This document shows positions 1 to 12,499 of a DNA stretch of 64,000 nt, piece by piece. The notes beneath the pieces were generated by a model. It ran no database searches and was not told where the DNA came from. It saw only the letters and a list, made by a program, of their open reading frames with translations. How positions within the stretch are numbered: position 1 is the stretch's first letter; every line of letters begins with the position of its first letter. The stretch covers positions 3,596,001 through 3,660,000 of the forward strand of contig NW_026944386.1 of the NCBI RefSeq assembly GCF_033439725.1, written 5' to 3'. The stretch is from Neurospora tetraspora. Taxonomy: Eukaryota; Ascomycota; Sordariomycetes; Sordariales; Sordariaceae. A program made the translations under genes and the position numbers.

Positions 1-285
1 GTTACCACCCACCACCTCACCGACTAAAAGGGTTGTGCAAAGGCTGACTGACTTGGAGCTGTGTAGTGACAAACACACTCTCATCGGCCCGCCTCGACAC
101 AAGAAAGACACAATACAGCACACAGCACACAGTACACAGCCCCCCCTTTCCCCGGGAAGCAAGACTGGAGCCAGCCAAACAAAAGCAAAATCCAACGGTT
201 ACTTCCCGACACAGGAAGTTTGCTCTTTTAGCTTTTGTCCTCTTTCTCCTTTTGTTCTGGTCCTTTTCTTCTCTCCTTTCCAGCC
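1..285. other. Leader/promoter of the first gene
   Basis: Non-coding upstream DNA of the gene starting at 286. It has a CACA/ACAG-rich stretch around 110-145 and a strongly pyrimidine-rich leader (about 225-280) directly before the ATG, which is common for fungal 5' leaders. Small frames here are low-complexity and have no recognisable product. Confidence 0.5.
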
Positions 286-3142
286 ATGTCCAGCTCTGGC
301 TCTGGCTTTGGTAGAAGGACTATTCACCACAACGACCCGAACCGTTTCTTGGACGTCGTCAACGCTCGGTCTCCTCCTCGTACTGGTACTGGAGGATCTA
401 GAACAGCTTCACCCAGACTTGGACCGTCTTCCCCGATCCCGATTCCAAACGCGATACCGAGACTGAGAGTGAGAGTGGGGAGAAGAGTTAGTTTCGAGGA
501 GCCTTCTACCCCTCCGTCTGCTTTCGAGTATTTCTCTTCTTCCTCTACCTCTTCTTCCTCCTCCTTCTCACCACCACCACCAACGTCATCATCATACCTA
601 TCCACCGCCTTCTCGTTTGACGACTCCGACAACTTCGACATCCTCGGCAACGACGACGACGACGACCTGGCATACACCATCGCCGGTCCAAGCGGAGGAA
701 GGGAGGAAAGAGGCAGGATAAGGATAAGGTCAAGGTCAAGATCAAGATCAAGGGAGCCCCAAGCAAACCATCGCGTCACCATCTACCACGGAGTTCGCCA
801 TTTCTACCCCAACCGTAACCGTACGCCGTCACCACCTCCTCCTCCACCCGTTCCTCCACCGCCAGCCTTTCTAGGTTTCCGCCCAGTCGGCCGTGTCCGG
901 TACTTGCCCGCTCCCAGACACGTCCCCGCTCCGAGACAGTTCCCCGCTCCAAGACTCACCATCCGTCGAATAAACCGCTCTCCATCCCCTGCTCTTCTCC
1001 GGCCTTTTCAACGGGTACGGTTCCGGGAGGAGGAGGAGCAAGTTGAAGAAGAAGACGAAGACAGTGGGGATAGAGTGCGTGATAGGCTAAGGATAGCTAT
1101 CAGGACTACAACCAGCAACGGGCGAGGAAGAAGGGAATTTAGGAATTTTGACGACGACGACGAGGACGAGGACGATAGTACTTCTACCGTGACTACCGCA
1201 TACCAAGACGCAGACGAAATGCCTAGGGCGGCGTGGGGGGTGTTGTTTGATGCGGATGAGAGGCCGACGGAGAGGTTGAGGGAGGTGTTGGCGGCTTTGG
1301 GGAGATGGGTTGTGAGTTTTTTCTTGAGTTTCATCTTTCGTTTTTGTTTGGATACCTATGATGTTGGGGGTCAGGTTGTTCTGAAGGCGCTGATCTTGGC
1401 AAGCTGTGTGCGCTAACGTTGAGAACTGCTTAGGTCCGTGAGATGCCCGGGGGGCGATCGACCATGCTGGACAGGGAAGATCTCATTAGCCCGAGGAGGA
1501 TGAGGAGGTTCTTTGATCGGTATTATGTGACGGGACCAAGGGAGGAGGAGGAGTGGAGGTATTGGGGTAAGTGTTTATCCCCCTGTTGGCGATTGTTTGA
1601 TGGTGGATGGTTGGTGATGTGGACTTGGTGATCGGGAGTTACTAACCTTGTGCGGTAGATGTTTTCAGGAACGAGACCGGCGATGAATCGATAACCCGGG
1701 TCCAAAGGCTTTACGACGATCTCAACGCCGAATACCGTCCTCGCACCCTGCCTCGAACCGCCGCCACTTTGCCTTCTCCATGCCTCACGCCAAGAGGTTT
1801 CGCCGAGTTCCTGATCAAGCTGATCCTCAGCTACCCCGAAAGCCAGCATCAGTTCCTCTCGCATGTATTTAGGAGTAATCAGATCACGGCGCCGATGGAC
1901 AACCTCAACAGGTGGGGAGCAAGAGGCGGAGAAGGATTGCTACCGGGCCATCTAGACAGAGATCTATTTCCAGAATTCATGGACACCGTGATGGAAGCAA
2001 GAGTCAGGAGGGCTTTGATGGCAGCTGAGTTCGGGACACCAGGACGGCCGGCAGGGAGAAGTGGCTCACTAGAGAGACTGAGGGAAGAAAGGGCACAAAG
2101 GCAGCGACAAGCTAACCAAGACAGAATCCGTGAACGAAGGAGGGCCGAGTATCAAGGATATCGACTAAGAGGCGGCGGCAGCGATGGCGACGCTGACGCG
2201 GAGCGAGGACGAAGCATGGAGCGACGTTCCTCAAGCCGAGTGGAAATCCGGAGCACATCCAGGGCCGCATCACCTGGAGTCCAGCGAGTGACTGCGGTAG
2301 TCCGGTCTCGGTCCCGGTCCCAATCTCGGTTAAGATCCCAATCTCGCCATCGACCATCAGACAATCCCCAAACCTCATCGTCATCTCAAGACCGTGAACC
2401 CGACAATCTCCACGTGCGCTTCACCTCCGAGACCAAACGTCCCAAGAGAAAGCGTCCGGCCGTTAATCTCTCCTACAAGAGACCACCAACCCCCACGCCG
2501 GCCGTCACCAAATGCCACACCAAGTTCGAAGATTATGGCTGTCTATTCCCGCCGCATCCAATTCCAACCTCCTGCCATCCACGACCACGACCCAAGACAC
2601 CGGTTGCAAAATGTAAGCCGCCAAAACCAAAGCCAACGACGTACTACCCCCGTCTCCCACCCGGCCACCCACCCATCTCACTCCCATCACCTCATCCAGC
2701 TCCAGCAGCTCCAACATGCCACCCTCCCGCCACCACTCAACAAGTCTGTCACTCCACCAAACCCAAACCCAAAGCCTGCACTTACAGACCCCGTCCCCGA
2801 CCCGGTTGCAACACCGCCAAACCCTGTCGTCCCCGTCCAGAACGCATCTACCGCGAAGTCCCCATCTACCACGAGATCCCCGTGCGCGAGATCCGCGAAG
2901 TCGAAGTCGAAGTGCCTGTTCGCGTCGAAGTTCCCTATGAAGTCCCGGTTAGAGTACCCGTCGAGGTGCCTGTAAGGGTCAACGTTCCGGCGCCGTATCC
3001 GGTACCGCAGCCTTATCCTGTTTATCATCATCAGAATTATAATGGCGGGTATGGGGGACACGGAAGGTATGGGGTGAGGGCTGATGAGGGACCTTGGTAT
3101 CCATTTAAGGCTGTTACTTGGCAGAGTGGTCCGCCTTTTTAG
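286..3142 (+). CDS. Low-complexity Arg/Ser/Pro-rich hypothetical protein, three exons
   Basis: Proposed exons are 286-1311, 1434-1566 and 1659-3142, giving about 880 residues. The first intron has a GTGAGT donor, a GCTAAC branch site and a TAG acceptor. The second has GTAAGT, ACTAAC and TAG. Reading frame is kept across both. The ATG at 286 follows a pyrimidine-rich leader. The N-terminal part is Ser/Pro-rich with Asp/Glu-rich patches (for example a DDDDEDEDD run) and RS dipeptides. A middle part encoded around 1440-2050 looks the most globular (RRMRRFFDRYYVTGPREEEE; RVQRLYDDLNAEYRP). The second half has an RSRSRSQSR tract, Pro/Lys-rich sequence and a quasi-repeat of EVPVRVEVPYEVPVRVPVEV type near the C-terminus. 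I do not recognise a family. RS-rich tracts occur in RNA-associated and in cytoskeletal/structural proteins, so no function is assigned. An alternative acceptor at 1668 would break the frame and was not used. Confidence 0.75.
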
Positions 3143-4198
3143 GTGAGGTTGTAGGTATGGGATAGGGGGAGATGGAGGTGTTGGGTTTTGGATCGCAGTG
3201 TAGGAAGTTTGGATAGGGAGGAGGTGAGGGTCGTGAGGGGAAGTTGCCTGGCGCGTGCAGCCTGACACAACAGTGTCTGCCCCTCGGTTTGGTGGTGCTG
3301 TTTTCACTTGGCAGTAAAAGTAGGAATATTAAAGCATCTGTTTGAAAGCAAACAACCCTGGTAACCCTGGTGATTCCAACTTGTGTTCAATGCTCACGAG
3401 TCATGGAAAGTGTCGAAGGTCGTTGCCAAAACAAGGGGGAAACAAGGCCAAAACATGTTGCCGTATTGGGTAAGATCAGCAAGCGCATTAACAGATTCAG
3501 GTGACGATCTCACGCAGATCTGTTATTGCCGTGCTTAACACCGTTGTAGGGTAGCATCCCCCCAGTGACCCCCACGTTCCCCCACTCCCCCAGACTTGCT
3601 GACCTCTCCAACTTTTTCTCCAACTTTTTCCCCAGACGATCAACGTCATATTACCAAGGAAGGGATTCCGAAGCCTCGCAAAGCTTGACTTTTAATGCCC
3701 AACACTTGTCGATCCAAAATCACACCACAACGTTGGACCCGCTTCACACTCGGAGAGACAGGCACGACCATGGCACGTTCAAGGCTTCACACAAAGGAAA
3801 AGGCTCGGAGGTTTCAGGATTCGCAAAAATGACGTCGATGCCCGTTACCCGACCTCCTCGATCGATTACCCCGGATTACTTCCTCATGGCTAGTCTTGTC
3901 GGTCCGAATGTGGGCTTACACCTCCGTCATCTCCCGGCTTTTGGTCTGTCAAGTGACAGTGATGGCCAAGCACAAGTGCCTGATTGCCTCTTTGGATGCC
4001 ATATTCGGTAACGTTCGAAAAACGTTCGAAATGGACCCCAAAGCTACTGTGTAAGTCGACGGGAGATATACAACCAAGCCATGGCGCCCAGAATCCAAGA
4101 GTCAAGACTTGAACTTCCTTCCTCATCCTCATTTGTCTTGTCACAAGCTCAGGCTATCGAGTGTCTCCAGTGAGGCACAATACAACACTCTACCCAAG
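3143..4198. other. Intergenic: 3' region of first gene and leader of the transporter gene
   Basis: No supported gene. A frame at 3565-4011 lacks an ATG start and any recognisable domain. A near-duplicate AACGTTCGAAA motif occurs at about 4011-4030. This stretch probably holds the 3' UTR of the upstream gene and the promoter and leader of the MFS transporter. Confidence 0.5.
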
Positions 4199-6266
4199 AT
4201 GGCGTCGAACCCAACAAACACCGCGGCCCCTACGGGTGGACTTGACGAGAAGAAGCGTTCAACATCGTCCGGTTTCGCCTCGGGAACCGCGTATGCGGAA
4301 CATGACGACCGCGCCAGCACTTTGAACTCCGAAAAGGCTCGACTAGAGGCTTCAAAGAAGTTGGCGAATCCTTTGGCCGGTCTGAGTCCTCAGCGTCTCG
4401 AGGCCATGGGAGAAGAATATGCGCAGATGGCCGGTCTCACCAGCGAGGAGGACATCAGGGCTTTTCGACTTGGAGCCAGAATCGCCGGCGATGAGAACAA
4501 CTACGATCTGATTCCGGAGCTTACTGAACGGGAGAAAGAGGTGTTGGTGCGCGAAACAACTCACAAGTGGTCCAACCCACCCATGCTTTACTGGGTTGTT
4601 GTCAGTATGTAATCCCCCGAATGGTCAAAAAGTGAAGCAAGCAGTATGATGCTAACCAAACTTTCAAGTCTGCTCTCTGTGCGCCGCCGTCCAAGGAATG
4701 GACGAGACGGTCGTCAACGGTGCCCAGCTCTTCTACAAAGACAAGTTTGGCATTGGTACCGATAGCCAGAGAGACACCTGGCTCCTGGGTCTCGTCAACT
4801 CGGCTCCCTACCTCTGCTGTGCCATTCTCGGCTGCTGGCTCACTGAACCCATGAACAGAATTTTCGGCAGACGAGGCACCATCTTCGTCTCGTGCATCAT
4901 CTCCGCCGCCGCCTGCTTCCACCAGGCCTTCACCAACACTTGGTGGCACATGTTCATTGCCCGCTTCTATCTCGGCCTCGGCATCGGTCCCAAGTCAGCC
5001 ACCACCCCCATCTTCGCCGCCGAGTGCTCCCCTCCCAAGCTGCGCGGTGCGCTGGTCATGCAATGGCAGATGTGGACGGCCTTCGGCATCATGGTCGGCT
5101 ACATCGCCGATCTGGCCTTCTACTTCGTTCCCGACCACGGCATCGGCCTGGGTCTTAACTGGCGTCTGATGATGGGCTCGGCCATGATCCCCGCCGTCAT
5201 CGTCGTCTGCCTCGCCTTCCTCTGCCCGGAGTCGCCCCGTTGGTACCTCAGCAAGGGCCGACACCAAGACGCCTTCGGGGCGCTCTGCCGCCTGCGTTTC
5301 GAGAAGGTCCAGGCCGCCCGCGATCTCTTCTACACCTACACCCTCCTAGAAGCCGAGAAGCAAGCCCAAGCCATGTCCGGCGTCAAGAAGGGCAACCGCT
5401 TCAAGGAGCTCTTCACCGTGCGGCGCAACCGCAACGCGGCCATCGCCTCGTCGGGACTCATGTTCATGCAGCAGTTCTGCGGCGTCAACATCATCGCCTA
5501 CTACTCCTCGGCAGTCTTCCGAGACGCCGGCTTCAGCGACGTCTCGGCGCTGGCCGCCTCGCTCGGGTTTGGTGTCGTCAACTGGCTGTTCGCCATCCCG
5601 GCCATGTACACCATCGACACCTTTGGCCGACGCAATTTATTGTTAACCACCTTCCCGCTCATGTCCCTTTTCTTATTTTTTACCGGCTTCAGCTTCTGGA
5701 TCCCCGAAGACTCCAAAGCCCACGTCGGCTGCATCGCGCTGGGCATCTATCTGTTCGGCATGGTCTACTCCCCCGGCGAAGGCCCCGTGCCGTTTACGTA
5801 CTCGGCCGAAGCTTACCCGCTGTATATCCGGCCGATCGGCATGTCCCTTGCCACGGCGACTACCTGGTTCTTTAATTTCGTTCTGTCCATCACCTGGCCG
5901 AGCATGGTCACTGCGTTCAAGCCGCAGGGCGCGTTTGGCTGGTATGCTGGGTGGAACATCATCGGGTTTTTGTTCACGTTGTTCTTGGTGCCCGAGACGA
6001 AGGAAAAGACACTGGAGGAGCTCGATCATGTGTTCGATGTGCCGGTGAGGAAGTTGGTTAGGTATGGGGCGGATCAGAGCTTGTCGTTCTTTGGAAAGGG
6101 AATGAAGCCGACGGCGCCTAGTGCGTTACACGGGGATGCGGAGCGTATGGATGAGATGGTTGGCGAGCAGCAGCTTGGGGAGGGTGAGAGGGAGAAGAGG
6201 TGGAGTAAGGAAAGAGAGAGGGAAGGGGGCATTATGGGACGGGGGGATGCTGCTGGGAGGGTGTAG
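4199..6266 (+). CDS. MFS sugar/polyol-type transporter
   Basis: Exons 4199-4604 and 4669-6266 (GTATGT donor, GCTAACC branch, AAG acceptor) give about 667 residues. A cytosolic N-terminal extension of about 125 residues precedes the first membrane helix (PPMLYWVVV). Sugar-porter hallmarks are present: the GRRG motif after helix 2, the PESPRWY signature before the central loop, a MQQFCGVNIIAYYS stretch in helix 7, FGRR in the second half, and PETK after helix 12. About twelve hydrophobic segments are visible. The family imports hexoses, polyols or related compounds by proton symport at the plasma membrane. The long N-terminus and hydrophilic Glu/Lys/Arg-rich tail suggest regulation, but this is inference. 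The substrate cannot be set from sequence alone. The ATG at 4199 is the first in frame after a stop-containing leader. Confidence 0.92.
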
Positions 6267-8263
6267 TAGGTTTTGTTTTGTGTGAGAGTGGATGGATGTT
6301 GGAGTATTGAGGAGGATGGGATGTTAATGATGGACGCTTTATGCGATCTGACTTATGACTAACGGTTAAGCTTCTTTGCATATATGTATTTATATCTTGT
6401 TCATTTAAGGATACCACTTTGACCTTGAGTATGTGCAAAATCCCAGACAGGCTTTGCCCCTTCGTTCGTGACAGTCTTCCAGATGATGTTACTTCCCTAA
6501 CCCACCATGTCAACCACCACACCCACTTCATAAGCGTCGCGTCTTCCTTATGAAACTTTATCCGACAACCTACCTCGCCTACCTACCCTCGACTCAATGC
6601 TCATTGGACAAAAATCATCGTATATTTTTCGGTGAGCGGATGGTAGCCTGGCGGATAACCCCCTCCCGTGCATGCACTGCCACACTCCGTGCCCCTATCA
6701 CCAAGACGCACAGCACATGAACGTCAGGCAAAGCGGCATTGCCAGCACGACCGTTACCCGATCGTGACGAGAGCGGAAAAGGGAAAGAAGGGGGAAAATT
6801 GAGGACGGAGGGGGAAAGGGAAAAGCACCCTATTCGTTGAATGCGGTGAGGTAGCATGGCATGGCGAACAACTTTTTCACACGAGGCGGCCGTAAGGCAA
6901 CCAAACTAGTGCCGCCGCGGTGCGCGGCGTGGGTAAGGGGTGTAAACAACCTCAAACTATCCCCTCGCTTCCAGTGTGCTGTTTTTTTCCCGGTCTTTTC
7001 TTTCTGACGCGGTAAGACAGTAAGAAATAGAATCGTGATGATACTTCCGCTCTCTCTTTATCTCTGAATTGGTCCTACTTCGATAGTCCACTCGACCTCA
7101 TCATGATTTCCAACGCAAAAAAAGTCCAAGATGGGAACTACATGGTTCGGCCGCCGGCCGCCCGCCCGTCTGTCTGCCTAAAGTTCTGAGTCCGACCTGA
7201 CAAGTGGGATGTCACCGACCGACAGTCTTTCTCCTCATTGACGAGTGATGCCCCCTCCTTCTATTCTCTCCCTCTTTTTCGTCTCCTCTCAATATCACCG
7301 GTTATCCAGTGGAGCATGACGACCATACACTCAACATTCAACTACGTTCACGCATCACTCGAACAAAACCCATCGATGAAAGAGAATTTCATTGCCCCGT
7401 ATTGCCTTCCACTTCGATTAATCGACGATTCCAATCAAACCCTCGAAACCCGCCGCCCTCGTTGTCAGCCAAAAACCCAAAGACCAAAGAAAGGTGAATG
7501 ACACCAAATATTTCAACAAGCCTTCAAAAGTCCAACATAGCCAGCCCATAGCAAGATCATCATAATCGTCATCATCATCAATCATCACTATCCAAAACAA
7601 AAACGTATCAAACATCTCGACAGAAACAGATATCGGTTACCGAATCCTCTAAGCCACCCGATCGATTCTCTCCATCCCAACAAACCACCTAACCCACCGA
7701 TTGCAAGAAAGATATAAAGAAAAAAAGTAACTGTCATCAATCATCAGCATCAAAACATGAGAAAGAGAGAAAGGAAGAGGACGATAACGCAACGCTCAAC
7801 AGCAACAAGCAATGAAAACCAAGTACCAAGCCGTTCGATCCACCATGCATATCCCATCCGTCGGATATCCACATGCTGTTCCGGATGTGTGCATCGTACA
7901 TCGCATCCCCGTCCGCACGTGTACATAATGCAAGCAGCACTCGTGATAGCAGCAATCAGGGACCGTGATGACGTGTCGTCGCGGGCCCATTCCGACTTTG
8001 TGGAGACCGAAATGAAGTTGAGACGAAAGAAAGAAGTCGGGAAGGAAGAATGAAAGGGGTATCGAAAACCGAAACGAATTTTCCTCCGTGATTTTGCACG
8101 ACGACGGACCCGCCCAGACGAAAGACAAAGCCGCACCGGAGAACGTCGACCGACCGACCGCGGACCGAGAACGGCCAACGACCAACGACCAACGAAGCAG
8201 AGCAAAGGCGAAGAGTATCAGTTACGTTTCCTGAGTCGTGGCTCCATTTCATTCTTCTCTCTT
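6267..8263. other. Intergenic, convergent 3' regions
   Basis: About 2 kb between the transporter and the minus-strand gene ending at 8264. The frames here are short, low in complexity and mutually overlapping, without recognisable domains or convincing splice structure. A GC-rich patch lies at about 6880-6940 and a CGACCGACCGA-like stretch at about 8148-8165. No RNA gene or mobile element was recognised. Confidence 0.45.
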
Positions 8264-9076
8264 TCATCGACGGGGCCGTTCCGCCCTGCGTCTCCTGCGC
8301 TCTTCATGTGCTAGTTCCTGTGGCGATCGATACCAGCCATCATTCCCCGGCGGGGTCGGCGGACCAAGTGGTCCCCTTTGACTCTGGCCTTGGCTTTGGT
8401 ACCTATCATACGACACCGACCCCGGCGTACCAGGGATCCTCAACTGAGGCGGCAGCTCCGTATAATTCCTGATATCCTCGTACACCTCATCTCCGATCTT
8501 GCCAAGGCTGTACAAGTGCTCGGCCATGAAAAAATCCGGACGCATGCACTGCCAAGTCAGGCGGGGATTGTCGAAGATATGCTCGCGGATGTGCCACATG
8601 CGCCGGACGAAGTTCTGCCGGCGCTCGTCTCGGTTGGCGCGCTCGTGGACGGTGAAGTCGTAGTCGTTGCAGAACCAGCAGACCAGCTTGCTGGGCAGGT
8701 GGTGGTTAAGGTGCCGGAGGTGGTGGTCGATCCAGAGGTTTTCTTCGCCGAATTGAAATACTTCGCCGCAGTTTAGGCTGCCGCAGAACTCGCACCATAG
8801 TTCGTGGGCATCGGGGTCAAGGTCGACTTGAGGCCCGTGGCCGAACTGTTGCATCCAAGTTGGGTGGTCAGGACCGTGGGTTGGGACCGTGAGGTTCGTG
8901 GATGATCGCATTGAGGTTGCGGTGGATGTGGTGTAGTTGGAATCGGTGACGGACGAGTCGTCGTCGTCGTAGTATCTGTCATATGATGACTGCATTGCCT
9001 GCCCGGGGCTGTAGCTCCCGGAGTAATCCTCTATGTGTTCTGCTGAGGTGTGGTAAGGCATTGCGAGGTTGGCCAT
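8264..9076 (-). CDS. Hypothetical protein with a Cys/His (zinc-binding-like) cluster
   Basis: The frame stays open beyond 9076, but the first ATG is at 9076 (MANLAMPYHTS), giving about 270 residues. Residues about 95-136 hold a Cys/His pattern: CEFCGSLNC, then WIDHHLRHLNHH, then CWFC. Aromatic and charged residues follow (HERANRDERRQNFVRRMWHIREH). This resembles a degenerate zinc-finger module seen in fungal hypothetical proteins, but I cannot name the family. The N-terminus is Ser/Thr/Asp-rich and the C-terminus is Pro/Arg-rich, so both ends look disordered. Upstream, a strong donor-like GTAAG (reverse strand, about 9500) and CACAG/CAAG acceptors suggest a 5'-UTR intron. That could also hide an upstream coding exon, so the start is less sure than the body. 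Confidence 0.7.
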   Translation of the reverse strand: MANLAMPYHTSAEHIEDYSGSYSPGQAMQSSYDRYYDDDDSSVTDSNYTTSTATSMRSSTNLTVPTHGPDHPTWMQQFGHGPQVDLDPDAHELWCEFCGSLNCGEVFQFGEENLWIDHHLRHLNHHLPSKLVCWFCNDYDFTVHERANRDERRQNFVRRMWHIREHIFDNPRLTWQCMRPDFFMAEHLYSLGKIGDEVYEDIRNYTELPPQLRIPGTPGSVSYDRYQSQGQSQRGPLGPPTPPGNDGWYRSPQELAHEERRRRRAERPRR

Positions 9077-10611
9077 AGTGGGACGGCGACGAATGTCAGC
9101 CGGACAAGCGGCAGCGGGGATGTCTTGGATGGGGAAGGGCAAGCAAGTGTTCTGCCTCCTCTGACGTGGGGGTCCCGTTCGAGCTTTGGGAACCGGGTTA
9201 TGTGGAACGGTCCGTTACTGACGATGCCTCGGAGCTGGCTATGGCGATGTCACTATTGCTCCAGTCAGAACATGAACTCTCGAAGATGAACCAAAGCTGG
9301 CGGCACAAAAGAAAAAAGAGCAACTGAAAGCCATCTTCGACGAAAGAGAAAAAGCAAGCGATAGAGAAGAGGGGACGCTAAGAGGGTATTTTGGGGTACA
9401 AGCGCAAGTGCTCGGCGTGTACGCAGCAAGGCCATCGTGGCAGCCAGCACTGTGTATAGGTGCCATTGCCGAGAGAGGATGGGAGGATATGTATGGTTCT
9501 TACTTGAGAACGGGAACGTTACCTACATTAGCGGATCGAGTGTTCCCGTAGGGGGGGTCGCAGTTGTGTACCCGTAAGCTCTCAGATGCTTCAAGTGGCA
9601 CTTTGGGGTCAGTAAGAAAAAGCTGCGAGCTAGTAGCTGGCAGTCAAAAGAATTCGGGATTCAAGTTGATTTGGACTAGAAGAAGCTGTTGACGATGAAA
9701 CGAGGACGAGGTATTCTGGGCAGACTCGAGCAGCCTGAGTTGATATGACCCCGGAGTTCTTAGAAGTCGATCTCCCGAACAGTCGAAGGGAAGTTGAAGT
9801 CAGTTGTGGATATGTCCTAGATGGATTTTGAGGAAACTCCAGTCATCCCTCCATGGAAAAAGGAAAAGGAAATCGGGGGCGATGGAGGGGTTATATCGCG
9901 AACTTCCAGTTTCCTCTGCTCTCTCCCCGGTTTCCCGTTTGGAAACTTCCCGTCCTTTCCTACGAGTTGCACTCATATGACCACCTCCTCAAGTCGCGTA
10001 TGGCAAGCAAGTAATGCGCGTCCACAACGTCAACTCGAAAATCTCACCCTTCCCTCGTTGCGTCGGCCCACACATCCACACCCACCACCACCCAGTGGGT
10101 GCATCATCATCGGGACGTCGGGTCGGGCCTCTGTTTCTCTCCCATCAGATCACAACGGCCAGTTGGAATTTGTTGCTGCCCCGCCCTTCTTCCCCCCTTG
10201 TCGAGCTGACTTTCCGTTCCGGAACGTCTAAAATCTCGGGAGCTAGTTGGTTTCCGGGTTGTTTCGTCGGTTTCTGACCTCTTGAAGAGAGACAACACAT
10301 CTTTTGTCTAGTGGAAAATAAGTCTCGGGAGGAGGGGTAGAAGGGGCAAATGGTACTCGGGACGGATGTACCCCTGGCACTAGCTCTTTAGTACCCTTTT
10401 TTTCTCCTCCCCTTTTCCACCACTCATGGGGGTTTTTTTTGGGTCCAGAATACCTACCCAACGACGACCTTGGTCAAAACCTACTCCAGACTGACTGCAA
10501 CAAACATGTGTACTTCAGATGGCCATATTTCATTCGAGCAAATGATCATCTTCACGAGGATGAAACGTGATGTCGCGCCAGCGCCGGCGAGCGTGAGGAG
10601 CAACACCAGCC

Positions 10612-10648
<37 letters not shown>

Positions 10649-12435
10649 GGTTATCAGCATTTGCCTTTGCCGGTTCTACCCTTTCCTTTCCATCTCATCT
10701 CTGACGACAGACAGAAAGATAAGATTGGGCCACAGTTGCCAAGAGCATGGGGTTAGGTCATTCGGGTTTTATGAAGCGGCCTTCATATACCCGGAATGGA
10801 AACGCGGCGAGGAAAGATTTGCGATGCCGATGCACCTTCTCCTCCCTGTTTCTCGGAGACGGCATGCGATTCCGGGTCAAGTGAAGCATGTAAGATTCCT
10901 CCCCCACACTGTAGACTACTGCAACACAGCACCTGTTCGCTTTTTTCCCACGTCAATGAATGGGGTGCAGGTGGTGGGTGTGCGGAGAACTTGCAGTGGA
11001 CGACGAACGAACGAGGGGGAGAAAAGAGAATGATGTCTGGTGAGGTGGCTTGAGATGATGTGGCTTTCGTTGGTGCTCGGGTTTGGAAAAAGCAATGTGG
11101 TAGTGCAGCATACAGTAGTCTGCAGATTCAGAAAGACTCGTCCGAGGAACTGAGTGGATGACTGCAGCAGCGTAGCATGACTGACGGGATGGAGACGGTT
11201 GCCGAAGATTGAACGTCGTGGAAACAAGGAGGTACTACCAGCCACGTCCTACCCATATAACTCTTTGGTACGTTTTCGTATGGTTGATGATTCCATTTAA
11301 CATCCGCTTGGTAGGGTATCTTCCCTTCCCTTTCCCCTCGTTGTCTCTTCCGCATCTCCGGATCGTGGAGCACGTCGCAGTGCACCTTGTAAATCTTCAA
11401 ATGGGACGTTTTGCGACGGTTTCCCAAAACTCCAATCCCAAAGGCAAAGCCAGGCACATGCAACGAGAGATCACGCCTTTGCGTCTGAAGCACGTACAAT
11501 ATCTACGTGGCACCCTTTCAGCCGGCATGCATATTCGGCTTTACTGGCCAATCTGTGTTGAGCATAGAAAAGCCAACATGTAAAGATAAGTTTCTCCATC
11601 CAATCGCAAAGCTATCCAGTGCGTTGGGTAAGCATCGTCGTCAGGAGATTCTAGTCCTTGCATCTTCGACTCGCGTACATAGGATGTGATTGTGACCATA
11701 GCATGAGTTTGCGGGATCTTGATAACCACTTTATTCGGCATCGGTCAATCCCGAGATAAGATCGTAGATGTATATCGAGAAGCGTCGCCTATGATATGTG
11801 GCAGAGTTTGACCCCAGCCTTCTCTTAAGTTGCTCTTTTACGTACCACCTTGCTTGATGTAAAGTTGTGTGTTTCAACAGTTCACCAGTGAAAGAGGTTT
11901 CATCGTCGGATATCCTTCACAAGAACTGCCAAGAAGAACCTGGCTTCCGATGCCACTCTGACCACCCTCTTCCGCTTTTAACAAGTAGGAGTGAAAGGTG
12001 GGGGACGGGACTACCTCCGGGTCAGCTCCCGGAGATGCAATTGCGGAGAGGCCGAAGGATGGATGGGTGGGAAAATGGGTAAAGCGGGATGGTAGTATGT
12101 AGTCATATCAGAAGGCCGCAGAGGGCTCGAAAGACGTGAACTCCCCGAAGGGATGGGTTACATATCACGGCGCCGAAACGGCAATGCCCTTGTGAAAATC
12201 AGTAACCACCCGGGGCTGTTTGTACCACCGATATCCAGGCAAGTTGCTAGCCCTAAGAGGCACCTGCTAGTCCGAAGAGAGAAAATTGAGGCTCTGCTAG
12301 CCCAAATCAAGTGATGGACTCGACGAGTTCGATCCTCCGACAAGATAATGGTTGGTGCATCTGATATCATATTTCTCCTCTCCGCGCATGTTACATGTCT
12401 CCTGCGTCTCTTCAACCTATGTTCATGCCTACAAA
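9077..12435. other. Gene-free spacer left of the composite repeat
   Basis: About 3.3 kb without a supported gene. The part next to 9076 is probably the leader of the minus-strand Cys/His gene, with a likely 5'-UTR intron between about 9500 and 9430. The frames at 9821-10231, 10470-11033, 10916-11245 and 11128-11499 are on both strands, lack domains and run through simple repeats. No tRNA or TE relic was recognised. Confidence 0.4.
10611..10649. repeat. CAGA tetranucleotide microsatellite
   Basis: Uninterrupted tandem CAGA units, nearly ten copies, in non-coding DNA. Confidence 0.95.
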
Positions 12436-12465
12436 GGGCGTGTTCCAAATATCGATGGTTGATCC
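12436..12465 (+). repeat. Left terminal inverted repeat of the composite element
   Basis: 15-bp perfect arm GGGCGTGTTCCAAAT, then GTTGATCC at offset 22. Pairs with 17183-17213. Confidence 0.7.
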
Positions 12466-12499
12466 GCCAGTTGATCCAGTTGTTGATCCGTGTATAACG

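Noticed and set aside
3565-4011. 148-codon frame upstream of the transporter
   Set aside because: Begins at GTG, no domain, and lies in the probable leader.
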